64,000 bases of DNA from Forficula auricularia (GCA_024734495.1 JALMQS010000841.1:1101626-1165625); one strand, 5' to 3'. Positions 11,491 to 23,063 are shown, counted from the stretch's first letter. Numbers and translations: made by a program. Notes: generated by a model not told the origin, from the letters alone.

Positions 11491-12004
11491 GCCGATAAAA
11501 TCACTGGGTTTAGACAGCCCCAGGGAACATTTTATTACAACAACTATTGGCCATTGCGTCGCCCAGTCGTCCCTCTCCGACCTCGGTGCACTCTATTCGC
11601 CAATAGCTTAACGGCTAAATGAATTGAAGTACTGATCTACACAATCAACGGGACAGAATATAAATGTTAATGTCATGTTTACCCCTTTATGTGTTTAATC
11701 TGACTCCTACTTGTGATTCGACAACAAACTAACGATTTAACAATTTTGTCCTCAAATAGGTTGGCATTTTGAACAAGTGAAAACTCCAATTTTCACATTC
11801 TTCATGACGATCAAGAAATACGAAAAATTGTTTTATTAATTCGCATTTCGTTCTATTTAATATTTTAATTTAATTTATTAAAACTTGTAATCTATTCGGA
11901 TTTTTGTTGATAATGAAAATATCTTTAAGAAAAATCTTTAAAACAGCGTTAGGTAAATATATCTAAAATCAATACTCCTATTTATTTGAAAATATTTTTC
12001 AAAA
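11491..12004. promoter_or_regulatory. unique higher-complexity block, candidate regulatory DNA
   Basis: The interval from about 11500 to 11640 is GC-richer and contains CTATTGGCCATTGCG and, inverted, CGCCAATAGC (CCAAT-like words in opposite orientation). After it come ATGTTTACCCC and TGTGATTCGACAAC. No repeat similarity and no open frame were found. This is a prediction based only on complexity, and conservation data would be needed to support it. Confidence 0.25.
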
Positions 12005-12309
12005 TAAGAATTTATATTTAAGGTCCAAATCTAAGATTTTAATAGAATAATTTTATATTGCATATCAAAGGGCCTCGTCCCCTCAGGAGTCGAACCCGAG
12101 TATTAACACGCTTGCCGGGCACGTTAGTTCTACCCTCGAGACAAAAACACACTCTGACTTGCAATATACGTGCCCTGCAAGCGTGTTTGTACTCGGGTTC
12201 GACTCCTGAGGGACGAGGCCCTCTGATATGCAATATTCTATTAAAATTAATCTATTAAAAAATTATTCTATTAAAATCTTAGATTTGGACCTTAAATATA
12301 AATTCTTAT
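12005..12309. mobile_element. fold-back made of two inverted tRNA-like arms (family F1)
   Basis: The outer arms (12005-12050 and about 12263-12309) are inverted copies with AAATCTAAGATTTTAATAG. The inner arms each contain, in opposite orientation, CTCGGGTTCGACTCCTGAGG, a good tRNA B-box/T-arm. The unit is therefore two head-to-head tRNA-derived sequences. Open frames on both strands here are only by-products of the palindrome. A sibling lies at 18315-18544. Confidence 0.75.
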
Positions 12310-12365
12310 CTTGATATGTTTGGTTGTACCGTGAGTTATATTTTTGAAAAAATTCCATCTTTTCA

Positions 12366-13068
12366 AATAAGCTGACGTGTTCTGATGTGGCCATCCACTT
12401 GACTTTACCATATAACCTGGCCCCTCACTTATATTTAATAAAATTATTTATAATCATGTAGGGGAAGGGGGTTAGTTTTTGCATTTTTAGATTACTTTGG
12501 GCCCACTGATTATGTATACAAAATTTGGTTGAGTTTGGTAAATGGCCAAGATTTTCATTTTTTAACCCTACTCCCCCCCCCATTCTGGAAGGTTAGTTTT
12601 TGCATTTTTAGACTTCTGGGGGTCCACTGATTATAGGTAAATACAAAATTTTGGTTGAGTTTCCTCAAATGGCCTAGATTTTTAATTTTTAACCCACCTC
12701 CATCCCCCTTAATTTTGAGTCGATATGCACCAAAATCTAATCAGCTCTTAATCTCAATGCACCAAAACTACGTATGAAATTTGGTTTCGATATTCACACT
12801 AGTTTTTGAGCTAGTTCGTCCACAAAAATTTGGTAACGCACAGACTAACAACCAGACTAACACACATTTTGACAAAACAATTATTATCTCGAAAAATATA
12901 ATTTTCTCGATGTTCACTTCTTACAGCTTTTTTGTAGATCGTAATGCCATGGTTTCGCTCAATTTTTTTAATCAAAATACTTTCAGTCGTTTTTGAGATA
13001 TTTCGAAAAAAAAACATTTTTTTCATGCACGATTACAATACTTGGCCATACCCTGTATGGTAAAGTAA
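12366..13068 (+). mobile_element. family M element (copy B, near full length)
   Basis: The start is GCTGACGTGTTCTGATGTGG and the end is CCATACCCTGTATGGTAAAG. Two successive ~120-bp sub-blocks, each with TTTTTGCATTTTTAGA and a poly-C tract, show internal duplication. The minus-strand frame at 13026-12811 begins MKKMFFFRNISK and contains IKKIERNHGITIYKKA. Compared with copy A it has one extra Phe codon, so the frame is preserved through the homopolymer. Confidence 0.85.
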
Positions 13069-13419
13069 AAAAGATACTCAAACCTTCGGGTTAATTATTT
13101 TATTGAAAGAATTTTGTATTGCCAAGAATAGCAGAGTTTTGAATCATAAATAGAAGTGTATGTTTATTTGCATCAAGCAGAGGATAACCTCTTTATTTTC
13201 CCTTTATAATACTCCTATTCCACTTAATACACCTATATTTTATTAATAGCAAAATATCTACAGATTTCATATTTTTATATCTTATATCTTATTCTGATTT
13301 TAAGGCCGATGTTATTTATTTTCAAGGGTCGTTCATCTTATGCCAGGCCGGGTATAAACAGTATATATTGATAATGAAAGCATTAGCTTTTTTCTTCCTA
13401 CATTTCCTCATTCTCTCTC
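13069..13419. other. noncoding AT-rich spacer
   Basis: No coding frame or repeat was recognised. The composition rises in complexity toward the island at 13.4 kb. Confidence 0.45.
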
Positions 13420-13870
13420 CCTTCCTCCCCCAGGGTATTCATTCATTCTATTTTCTTTTTTCTCCAACCGATGGCTCCCATTGGTATGGAACCCTTTCTA
13501 CCGCATGGAATGTCGGTGTACGTTTATCATGCTAATTACTAGGAAATGTATCGAGAACCAGGTAAAAACGCCTGATGGGTATCTTCGCCCTCTCGCATGT
13601 CTGTTGGACGGTTAGTATCTATCTATCCTCGTATTCGAACAGTCGTCGTAGAGCGAACGGAGAGCAAAGCTAAGAATATATACTTAGCTCTGTATGCAGA
13701 TCTCGAGTTGTGGCCCATGTGTGTGTCTCTGTGTGTGTGTGAGTGTGTGAATAGGCGGCGGGCGGCAGTACAGGGCGCCTAATATGGCGAGAGCTAATAC
13801 GGAGTGAAGCATGGGTTGCCTAGCTCTGTGATCTTGCTGCTTGTGTTTATGCAATTGTCCAAAGGGACAG
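13420..13870 (+). promoter_or_regulatory. complex GC-richer island, candidate promoter or 5' untranslated exon
   Basis: This is about 450 bp of non-repetitive sequence. It has homeodomain-type ATGCTAATTACTAGG, GTCGTCGTAGAGCGAACGG, a GT microsatellite and CAGTACAGGGCGCC. A 61-codon frame (13597-13782) is Val/Cys-rich through the GT repeat and is not convincing as protein. The mixture resembles a promoter/5'-UTR region, but no transcription start can be assigned without RNA data. Confidence 0.3.
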
Positions 13871-16800
13871 GGAACCCAGAAATCGTTTCTTCAATTAAAG
13901 ATTGCTTGAACTTTAATATATATTACCTTGTTCTTCACCAATTCCTGTTTACGTAGGCGAAAGAGATCAGCAATATGTTTGTAGGTAGAACATTTTGTAT
14001 ATACTCTCCAACTAAAGTAAATATATACATAAGAGCTGACCTAGTCAAGAAAATATATAGGAAGATATATTTCGTCCCTCGTAAGCTCTTTATTTTTATT
14101 TTATATTTGTATTTATTATAAAAAAAATCGTTTGTTAATGTCAAATTAATTATATAAGCCTTTGTAAAAATACGAAATAAGAAATAGATCCGATTATATA
14201 AATCATCATTGAGCTCTTGTGATTCGTCTATTTATAAATTATTTTTTTTTGAAAAAATTCTTATGAATCGTTTCCGGTCCAATAAGCTGCTAGTATTATT
14301 TCTTACTCTCTGATATGCGTACCTACGAATAGGAATTCTAATAATTAAAATTTATATTATCGTGGAACGGTTGAAAAAATAATAAATAGACATCCTTTTT
14401 AAAGTAAAAACTAAAAGCATGAGTTTTACTTTACTTGTACTTATTTCGAAAACGTTTTCATGATTTTCATTTAAAAATAAAGTAAAAACCAAGTCGTGGA
14501 AGATAAGAAACAATTAACTTAGTAAATATCGCCAATACCCCAAAAGAAAAACTATCATTGAGAAAAACTATAAAGAAATAAAGCAAAAAAGTAACTTCAT
14601 AAACCACCTTAGGTGGTTCTAATGTTGACTGAGTTGTTTTACATGTGAAGGTCGATATTCGAATACCTGTCAGGTTCATATGTCTATATATACTTTATAA
14701 CGAAAAAAAATACCGCAAAATCAAAACCTCAAACTCCCGTATACTATTGAGATATTGCATTTGTTTCTGTTCAGCTGGATCTTTATAGACCAAGTTGAAC
14801 AAGGCTTCTCTTGATTTTTAGGAGTTTATACTATAAAATTATACAATTTTCATTAAAATTATTCCAAAGTGGTTATAATTTCTATAGCATTTATATGTAA
14901 ACACTACTTACTCTCACAAATAAGGCAATTATAATTTGAATGATAAAAACGAACAAATTATATATACCTATACCATATATAATATATTTTTAAATTAATA
15001 GTAATAACTTAAAAATTTTAACATTTGGATAATATTAAGCGGGAAATTTTTTTTCAATTTTTTTTTTGTGGCTCATTGACGTCAAAATTCAACATACAAT
15101 GGCAAGTTTTATCAGCCATTATTTTATTCCATGAATATCCGGTTGAATCTGTCAAAGCAGTGACATAAGTATATACATAATAAAAAAAAACTGCCTCAAA
15201 TATTTTCAAAATCCCAAGCAAGCCTCTTCAAAAACACCTGAAAAGCTATTAGATTCGTCATGCATTAATTTTTTGAATCCTTGTTGTTTGAATGACCATA
15301 ATAAAATACTTTTCGGTAATGCAAGGATCTTTCGAGATCCATAGAGCAGCATAGCTTCATGGTGCTCCCCTTTTTGCATTCAATTTCATAAAAAAAATGA
15401 TATTACAATCTTAACTCCTCTAAAAGCTGGCTGCTGAGACATATTCAACTCCATAATCATTGGAAATACAACTTGTATTAGTACTCCATACCTTTAACAG
15501 GAGGAAGCAATCAATTCCAGAAGGCTGCACAGAACGGGACTCTGATTTCGATGATACTATATATTGTTGGTTTTTAGCTTTCTTCCTAAATTTTCAAGTT
15601 TATCTACAAAAATGTAAGGCCTAGAGATTGTGAGAGAGGTTACTAACAAGAGGTAGGTACAACTAAACAAACAGAATTTTACGATTTGAGATAAAGCAAA
15701 CTATATTCTAAAATTTCATCAAGTTATGATTAAATCGATTGGGAAAAGTGTTTTTCTTATCTCGGACCTCTTTGAATGATGAAAGTTTCTTAATCGACAA
15801 AGTTTTAGTACAAGTATTTTCGAATTATTCGCTTCGTGTTTGTTCGGATCACAACCCCAAGAATAGTCTTCTCGAACTTGGTTTAAATCAAAGAAATCTA
15901 TGTCAGATATCACTTTTAAATTTATTGTCCCATAAATTACAATATTCTTCTTCAGTAAAATCATATACGATATAACAATAAGTATGTCATTTACATATGA
16001 AGATTGAAAAAGCACAATGACCCGTTTGAATTTAGTTCATTTACAATTGGTAATAGAACTCAAACATATGTGGGCATAATAGGGTCAATTTCCATTGTAA
16101 TTCTGTCTAGAACGAGCCCATCAGTTAGCCTTGTATATATATATTTTTTATAAAATATTTCCTTATTATTTAAAACAGAGGTGTATATCAAGAAATCCAA
16201 CCGGTGACAAAGTTTCGATCAAGGTTATTAATATTGAAAATTACTAAAAAATATTTTGATTTAATTTAGTTTCTTTTATAATCTTATTCGATTAATTTTG
16301 TTTTAACAGAAATATAATTTTAAGACATTTAATTACTACATATAAGTGGTTCAGAATTAAACAGCATTATTTTCCTAAAATAGCCCCTTTCAATTGTGTA
16401 GCTTAAAGTTGTATATACTTAAATTGGAAAAGTGCCCGAGCACTTCATTTGGCAATAGATTTATCCCCATTACTTCAAGGAACTGAAACTCTCTCCCTGC
16501 CTCCGTCTTTCCCAACACTTATAAGCTTAAAACCTTCAAGACTCGGGTGCCCGGATACCTAAGTCTTCACCCTTTCGCTTGATCAATGTCGACTTCTCTT
16601 TGGTAATGTTAGGGTCTTTCGAGATCCGCAGGGGCTGCACCTTCTTTCATTCGATCAAATTAAAAAAAAATAAGTCACATGAAAAAAAAACAACTCCTTT
16701 CCCAAAGGAGGTCTTGTTAGTGACTTCACTGCGAAAACAACTTATGGCCACTTAGTTGTGTTTGAAACTTACCTTGTTGGGGTTGTTTTTATTAGTGAAA

Positions 16801-17047
16801 TGAAGAATTCTAGAGGTAAATGGTGGGCTTCTTTTCAGAATAGTATCTTTTACTTTTTTTTTTCTAAAGGGAGATTGGGCTTTACAATTTTGGTAACCAC
16901 CTATTTAAATCAACAACAATTTCATTGCATATTTTTGTAAAATAGATAATAATTTTTTTATAAAACAATCAAATCTAATCACTCTAGAAAAATAAAAAAT
17001 ATTCCTGCTATACTATACATATATAGAATTTTATAGAATTATACTCA
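13871..17047. other. noncoding region with a dispersed unknown repeat
   Basis: No gene is supported. Two similar short blocks, at about 15316-15372 and 16600-16652, share GGTAATG..AGGRTCTTTCGAGATCC followed by a GC-rich GCA word, so an unnamed repeat is present. The overlapping frames near 15719-16015 (98 codons minus, 78 plus) show no family motif. AT and TA microsatellites occur at about 16134 and 14990. Confidence 0.5.
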
Positions 17048-17059
17048 CATAGATACTTC

Positions 17060-17341
17060 TTCTTCGAGTGCCATACCAGAAACTGGTGTCGGCTCCTCTC
17101 CACATATACCTGTGCTGAGTGTGTTTAGTTGTTTTACACAGATATATGGGACCTACTTTTTAACGCCGGTTCCGAACGGCTAATTTGGAGAGGTTACTAG
17201 GCAAATATACTCTTGGTAGGTTGCCATTACTTTCCAAGAGGAGGCGACTGAAAATATCTATCTGCCGAGACTCGGTCTCGAACCAGCGATCTTCGAGTCA
17301 GCGACCCAACACTCTATCCACTGACCCACAGTCGCCTCTAT
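17060..17341 (-). mobile_element. full-length S1 SINE, minus strand
   Basis: This is the reverse complement of the 8968 copy: tail TTCTTCTTCGAGTGCCATAC at the left, B box GGTCTCGAACCAG and head TGACCCACAGTC at the right. A perfect 12-bp duplication, acatagatactt, flanks it (17048-17059 and 17342-17353), so it is a well-preserved insertion. The 70-codon frame in its body is not a gene. Confidence 0.95.
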
Positions 17342-17353
17342 ACATAGATACTT

Positions 17354-17929
17354 ATAAGAGTTCAAATTGTCGATATAATTTCACTTTGAATTTCTAAATC
17401 TATTAGATCCGTGATTGAATGAATTATCTTTAATTATATGTCAGAAGGGTTGTTATTTCTATCGGCAATTTGAACTCTTATATTTAATTTGGAAAAGTCA
17501 CTCCGTTGTCTTTTCAATTTTGAAGAAATTCAAATTTCGAATCCCTCCACCACCTTTTTTAAACTATATATACGTAGGGTCATTTCATTATTCATCGCCC
17601 CTGTTTATAGGCAACATTGATTGCTGAGCTACCATTAGAGACTTAGAATCGCTGTTAATTGATGATATTCAGCAGATACGTAAAACAATATTTCTCTCTT
17701 AAGAAAAAAAAGCCTCATTAAATTACGATATATCGAATATAAACATATCTCTTGTTGGTTTAGCTGCTAATTAGTGTTGGTGATTTATTGATATTTATTA
17801 AAATAAATAAAATATTTATACTAAATAATTAGTCCTTCTTTCAGAACTTTAATTGGGAAAATAATAATATATCATGTTTATTTTTAAAAGCATTTCGAAA
17901 AATCCCTGTTTTCAGAAAATGAGGCGCCA
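17354..17929. other. noncoding, nothing recognised
   Basis: A 70-codon plus frame (17415-17627) is hydrophobic and Phe/Tyr-rich with no motif, as expected from T-rich DNA. No repeats were identified. Confidence 0.45.
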
Positions 17930-18120
17930 GTGGCTCGAATCTCGCCTTAGTCAGAACAATTTTCATCTTTGTCAAAAATACAAGGCCCCTCCTGGGGTAG
18001 GCAATGGGAAATCAACCATGTGAAAAAATTTCTCCAGGAAAATTACATTGGAGAAGATACTCCCCATAGTAATCACCGAAGCTCGAAATCAAGTATGGCA
18101 CTTAAAGAAGAGGATTCAGA
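17930..18120 (+). mobile_element. SINE-related sequence sharing the S1-type tail
   Basis: The segment includes GGCGCCAGTGGCTCGAATC, CCTCCTGGGGTAGGCAATGG and ends in AAGTATGGCACTTAAAGAAG. The end closely resembles the S1 tail (TATGGCACTCGAAGAAG) and the end of the older S1 copy at 59890-59909. A shared 3' tail with a different body is what is expected of SINE families using the same LINE machinery. Confidence 0.5.
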
Positions 18121-18314
18121 AAAACAAAAACTACGCAATTAGATTATTCGAGCACCTGGGTGTTTTTAATTTTCAAATTCTTTTCTTCATTAACCATCAC
18201 AACTTGCCATCGTGTTACCCTAGACTGAAAACCTTCTAACCGAATCAAACATCAACTAGGAGTGAATAGCTTGGAGGGGTTTATATTCAGGATTGAACAA
18301 TGAAAAAAAAACTT

Positions 18315-18544
18315 TAATATTTTAAAAGTGAAAGAATTTAATTTTTAGGACAAATTCTAGATTTTAGTAGAAATATTTTATATTGCGATTTCAGAGGGGA
18401 TTCATCCCCTCAGGAGATGAACCTGCGAACTAACATGCTTTCCGGGCAGTTTGAATGAATCCCGCTCTGATATCGCAATATAAAAATATTTCTACTAATA
18501 TCCTAGAATTTGTCCTAAAAATTAAATTATTTCTCTTTTAATAT
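18315..18544. mobile_element. fold-back with inverted tRNA-like arms (F1 sibling)
   Basis: The outer arms contain TTTTTAGGACAAATTCTAG and its inverse, and the inner arms CAGAGGGGATTCATCCCC and GAATGAATCCCGCTCTG. On the minus strand the left arm reads GCAGGTTCATCTCCTGAGGG, a decayed B box at the same place as in the 12005 element. The architecture is the same but the sequence diverged, so this is a family. Confidence 0.7.
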
Positions 18545-19826
18545 ACATTGGTTTTTAACCCCAGCTGATTTTTTGAAAAACATTCCAAATATTTTCAAAA
18601 AAAAAGATGCTCAAATCTTTAGTTTAATAACTTAATTTCACTAATATAATAATAATTCTTAAATGCCCTTTCTCACTCTTTTTATAAATGAGTAACACCA
18701 AAATTAAATTTGAAAATTTTCTATAATTTGTCCCAGTCGTTAGTCGATTTTGATAAAATTATTTTATTTTTTTATCCACCATATATAAATAAATCCTAGT
18801 ATGAAGAATAAATTTCCATGAAAGAAGAAAAACAAGTATTTCTTTTTTTTCCAATCAGTAAAATAAATATTTGAGGATACAATTTTGAAGCCATACCTTA
18901 TCTTCTGTTCTTCCGTCTAAATGAAAAATGTCTTAAAGAAATTTAATTACCAGAAAAAAATGAAACAAAGAAAAGAAAATATGAAAAACCAAAAAATTTT
19001 TATTATAAACGTCTGGGTTGAGATTGTAGTTGAGCCCTGTATCTCACTGGTATGAGCAATGCACTGGACAAGTAAAGGTTCGAATTTGATTCTCGGCTAT
19101 TAACATATCATATGTCTGTATTACAATTTAATTTAACACTTGAAGTTCTGTGTGAAATATTTAAATTAAACTGAATATAAAGACATAAAGGTAAGTCTTT
19201 CGAAACTACTACGGTCCCAAATAAATTGAACGACAAATATTCCACACATTTACTGCTGCTCTAGAATCGCGGATATTGTAATTAAAAAAATATGCCTTCG
19301 TATAAAAGTTAACCATTAAAAAAATTTGAGCCATTTTTCGCCCTTTCTGTCATATACATATATGTTTCAATTTATTACTTAATTAGATTATTGTTTAATT
19401 TATATTGGAACACGAATTGCATTATTTTACAATTCATTTTTAACTTATTAGAAATTTCCAATTTATATCGTATTAAGGTTATGTAGACTCGATAACTTAA
19501 TTAATATATACGGTCTTGTTCATTAACCAATATCCCATTTTACCTCTTTATTTTTTCACCCTTTCTCGGCATTTTATGGTTATATTTCCAGTTTAAAAAA
19601 ATTATACAATTTCCCCTATTTTTTTAAGCCCTCGAATTCCTCTCAAACTAATTCCTTTTTCATATTTTTTTAATTCCATTTTTTGTAATTAAATAGTTTA
19701 ATGTAATTTTCTTCTAAAACATCCTCTCTAACTGGGATATATTGATTATCGCCTAACAGACTTTAATATCAAATCATGATTCGAAACGAATCCTTTTTAT
19801 TGGGAGAACAATATGTAAAATTTTCT
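18545..19826. other. noncoding; one tRNA-headed SINE-like block
   Basis: At about 19035-19100, TGTATCTCACTGGTATGAGC (A-box-like) is followed by AAAGGTTCGAATTTGATTC (B-box-like), suggesting a SINE head. Its tail is unclear. The remainder is AT-rich with no coding frame. Confidence 0.45.
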
Positions 19827-20101
19827 AAAGATAAGAGTAAATAAATATTATATTTAATATTGATTTACTATGAGTTAAGGATACTAGGTCACTTATTTCA
19901 CATTAAAATTAAAAAAAGTTACTTTCTGTACTTCCTGAAGATGGGTTGATAGCCCGAAATATATATATTGAAAAAGAAAAAAAAAATTATTTCTTTTAAT
20001 TTTTTAATTTTTTTAATTTTAATGTGAAATAAGTGACCTAGTATCCTTAACTCATAGTAAATCAATATTAAATATAATATTTATTTACTCTTATCTTTAT
20101 T
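19827..20101. mobile_element. fold-back with ~90-bp arms and Penelope-like motif
   Basis: The arms 19827-19916 and 20009-20101 are almost perfect inverted copies (both contain GGATACTAGGTCACTTATTT or its inverse). The 92-bp spacer holds CCTGAAGATGGGTTGATAG followed by CCCGAAAT. The pattern CTGAAGA-N-GGG...CCC-GAAA resembles the conserved block in the long repeats of Penelope-like retroelements, which are reported to carry hammerhead motifs. Stem I is not evident here, so a ribozyme is unlikely. Confidence 0.6.
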
Positions 20102-20825
20102 AAAGATGTTTCACCTTGCACCAACACCACAATCTCTACTAATTATTTGTAAAATTTTCTTTTATTAATAATTTTATTTATATATAACTAGCCAATCCCG
20201 TGCTCGTTTGACAAATCTGGCAACACTGTCCGAGCTTTTATATATTTTATGATAGAAATGTCAGATAAAGTACATTATAAAAGGAGATTTATAAAACAAA
20301 AAGTTCTTAATAAGCAACTTAAAGCTGTTGTAACATTGGCTGAAGCGAAAAAACGTCAAGAAAAGTACTAAAGTTAACCTACTTTTTAGGTTAAATACAT
20401 GCGTTGTTGCCAGCTTGTTTTTAGTATACATTTTTCATTATTTATTCATTATTATCTCAGAAACTGTGTTGTAACTATGAATTAAAATTTTTTTAAAAAA
20501 TGTATTAATTATTGTTTAATGTTGGTTTAGTTTTTTATAACAATGGTAAGAAGAGTTTCTAATTAAATATGTATGTAAACTTTACGATATCCCGTATAGT
20601 GCAATGTATAAGAGTCTGAAAAACTCTATCTTTGGAATTTAATATTTCCGGTACTATAGTGTTCATAAATTTCGTTTTCCCACCAATCGATGCAGAAGTA
20701 TTTAAATAATAATCTGTTTAAATTTCAAAAAAATCCTAAGAAAACCCATATGGTGAAACAACTACCTTAAAGCTAAGAGAACTATTTGGCAGCATAAATT
20801 GCAAAATAAATTATACGTCGATATC
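20102..20825. other. noncoding, nothing recognised
   Basis: AT-rich sequence with no supportable frame. The word TGTAAAATTTTCT flanks the preceding fold-back on both sides (about 19814 and 20149), possibly an old duplication. Confidence 0.45.
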
Positions 20826-20952
20826 TAATTGAATATGCAATTTCGAAAAGAGCACATGTCTGAAAATTGAAAATGTTCAGGAATGAAAAAACTAATTATT
20901 TTCTAAAGTAATGTTCGACATGTGCCCTTTCGAAATTGCATATTCAATTAAC
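20826..20952. mobile_element. 127-bp hairpin MITE
   Basis: TAATTGAATATGCAATTTCG with AGCACATGTC at 20826-20860 is inverted at 20919-20952, leaving a 58-bp AT-rich spacer. The structure is that of a minimal MITE. No target duplication was defined, and it abuts a family M fragment. Confidence 0.6.
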
Positions 20953-20957
20953 AAGTA

Positions 20958-21352
20958 TGATTTAAGTGGACCCCCAGAAGTCTAAAAATCAAAATCTAAC
21001 CCCCCAAAAAGGGGGGCGGAGGGTCAAAAAATGAAAATCTTGGCCATTTACCAAACTCAACCAAATTTTGTATACATAATCAGTGGGTCCCCAGAAGTCT
21101 AAAAATGCAAAAACTAACATCCCGAAATGGAGGGGGGGCGTTGTGTCAAAAAATGAAAATCTTTGTCATTTACCAAACTCAACCAAATTTTGTATACATA
21201 ATCAGTGGGTCCCAGGAGTCTAAAAATGCAAAAACTAACCCCCCCCCCCTACATGATTATAAATAATTTGATTAAATATTGAATATAAGTGAGGGGCCAG
21301 GTTGTATGGTAAAGTCAAGTGGATGGCCACATCAGAACACGTCAGCTTATTT
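20958..21352 (-). mobile_element. family M element, 5'-type fragment
   Basis: In reverse orientation this carries three successive sub-blocks (AGTGGGTCCCCAGAAGTC, TGCAAAAACTAAC with poly-G/C tracts) and ends with GGCCAGGTTGTATGGTAAAG and CAGAACACGTCAGC, the family M left end. The half bearing the MKK frame is missing. The variable number of ~120-bp sub-blocks shows that they expand within the element. Confidence 0.8.
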
Positions 21353-22263
21353 TGTTAAGTAAATTCACCTATTAGAATTTAAAACTGGCTATCCTCAATA
21401 TAAAAAACGATCAACATTACTAAGTTTAGGCTATTGTAAAATAAGCCTTTCTGTCCGTGTGATTTAACGGGGTGTATAAAAATCCTTTTATAAATATTTA
21501 GCAAATAAAACAAAAAAAGATAAAATCACTGTATCTAAATTTCTTTTATTATTAGTGACAAAAAAAATCGTTGCAAACGACAAATTGGGGTAAACATTGG
21601 AAAGAAAATACTCATCCAGAAACTAATTCAGACGAGAATAAAATAGATAAATGTTGTTTTTTGGCGAATAGTTGGTTGTCTGAATGCTAATATTCCCAAA
21701 AGACTTGAGGCAGATATATAAGCATAATAAAGATCCGAATGAATGCCATTGTCTTGATCAAAACTTTTGCCCTTTTTTTAGACTGGTTGCAAGAAAAACT
21801 GTTCGTGTATAATGGCATTTGGTTTGTTTACCAAGTTGTCCGTTTTGGTGTGTGTGCAGACGTTCTGGCTAAGAACTTCGGCCTTATGAATCGCTCGCTG
21901 TTTATTTGGATCAGAGGGGATGCCATGTTTCATTTCACTTCATTTCCACTTGCCAAAAAATTCAACTCGGATCCTTTCATTTTCAACTGTTCTAGACAAA
22001 TTCCAAAAATAATGTTTAGCAATAAAAATTATTATAATAGTCCCGGAATATTTTTCATTATAATCTTGTCTGGATTTTCAAACCTAATTTCGATTTTGCA
22101 GGCGGAATTTCAAATTTAATTATGAATTAGAACGCCATACTTTCCATCAATCAAAAAAATCATTCTGTAAATTCCAACATACAATCGAGAGATTTAATAA
22201 AAATTTTCAATATACTGTCAGAATGTATCAATTAACTTTTAACATTCCTTGACCAATATATAT
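21353..22263. other. noncoding; one unexplained 126-codon plus frame
   Basis: The frame 21739-22119 (starting MNAIVLIKTF) is hydrophobic, rich in Phe/Ile/Asn, and has no recognisable domain, signal for splicing or codon bias. It is long for chance in AT-rich DNA, so it is recorded, but I do not call it a gene. Confidence 0.3.
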
Positions 22264-22271
22264 GTGTGTGT

Positions 22272-23063
22272 CAGTGGCGGGCGGTGACTTTTTAACCAGG
22301 GGATGCTGCCCAAAAAAAGCATCTAACCCTACATTCAATTTTTTTTTTTTTTAATTTCATCGAATATCGTTTTACAGAATTTTTCAAATTTAACATAATA
22401 GATTTTTTAATGAGTCGTTATGAAAATACTCAATTGTTTTTTTTTGAAATTTTAGCGAAGCGACGCATCGACATCATACATGGACCGCCCGCCATTGGTA
22501 TACCATGTGATGCTGTCCAAAAAAATACTCTTAATTTTTTTAATCTCGCTTTTTTTTGGAAATTTCATCGAATACAGCATCATTTTCGTTATTTTTCAAA
22601 TTTAACATTAGATTTATTAAAAATATATTTTAGGAAATCCACCAACTTCCACAATGAATCCTATAAGAAAATCTTAAATTTCTCCTAATTCTATTGCTAT
22701 TAGCAATCTATGACTTGTCTATATCGCTCTTAATTATTTCCGATCTTATATATTGAGAGTTCTTTGAAATAGATTAGTCCAAAGATTCTCGAATCATCTT
22801 TATTTGTTCCTTTTTTGTATTATTTCTATTTTAATAGTTCCTCAGCGAGAACAATTTTTATTCAACTAAAACTCGTCTGAACTTGTCTTTGACATGCTTG
22901 ATCTGGAAGATATTCCAGGCAGGGACTTTTATCTCTCCCCACCCTTTTCTGAAAAATCATTAGATCCTCCTGAAATTTTGAAGTCGATCTTATATATTTA
23001 TGAAAATACTCTAAATGTTTAGAGATGGCCGCATCCACAGTATCCATGGACCGCGCGCCACTG
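22272..23063 (-). mobile_element. hAT-like N1 element, 792 bp
   Basis: The left end is CAGTGGCGGGCGGTGAC and the right end CATGGACCGCGCGCCACTG, an inverted match. The flanks gtgtgtgt (22264-22271) and gtgtatgt (23064-23071) fit an 8-bp duplication with one change. It aligns in reverse with 4411-5226. A second terminus-like block, ATGGACCGCCCGCCATTGG, lies inside at about 22479-22497, suggesting that a related shorter element or a duplicated end is embedded. There is no transposase frame. Confidence 0.8.

Noticed and set aside
12039..12258. Overlapping 64-66-codon frames on opposite strands, both starting MHI(K/R)GPRP
   Set aside because: They are the two halves of a palindromic fold-back read on each strand, not genes.
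13597..13782. 61-codon plus frame in the 13.5-kb island
   Set aside because: It passes through a GT microsatellite (Val/Cys run) and shows no domain. An untranslated exon or regulatory sequence is more likely.
17185..17397. 70-codon frame starting MERLLGKYTLGRLPLL, repeated at 59449-59637
   Set aside because: It is the antisense of the S1 SINE body. The similarity is due to the SINE copies, and tRNA-derived SINEs do not encode proteins.
19827..20101. Third hammerhead ribozyme
   Set aside because: CTGAAGA, a 3-bp stem II and GAAA are present, but the downstream sequence is AT repeat with no GTC-type site and no complementary stem I.
21739..22119. 126-codon open frame on the plus strand
   Set aside because: The composition (Phe, Ile, Leu, Asn) is that expected from T-rich DNA. 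There is no domain, codon bias or splice context.
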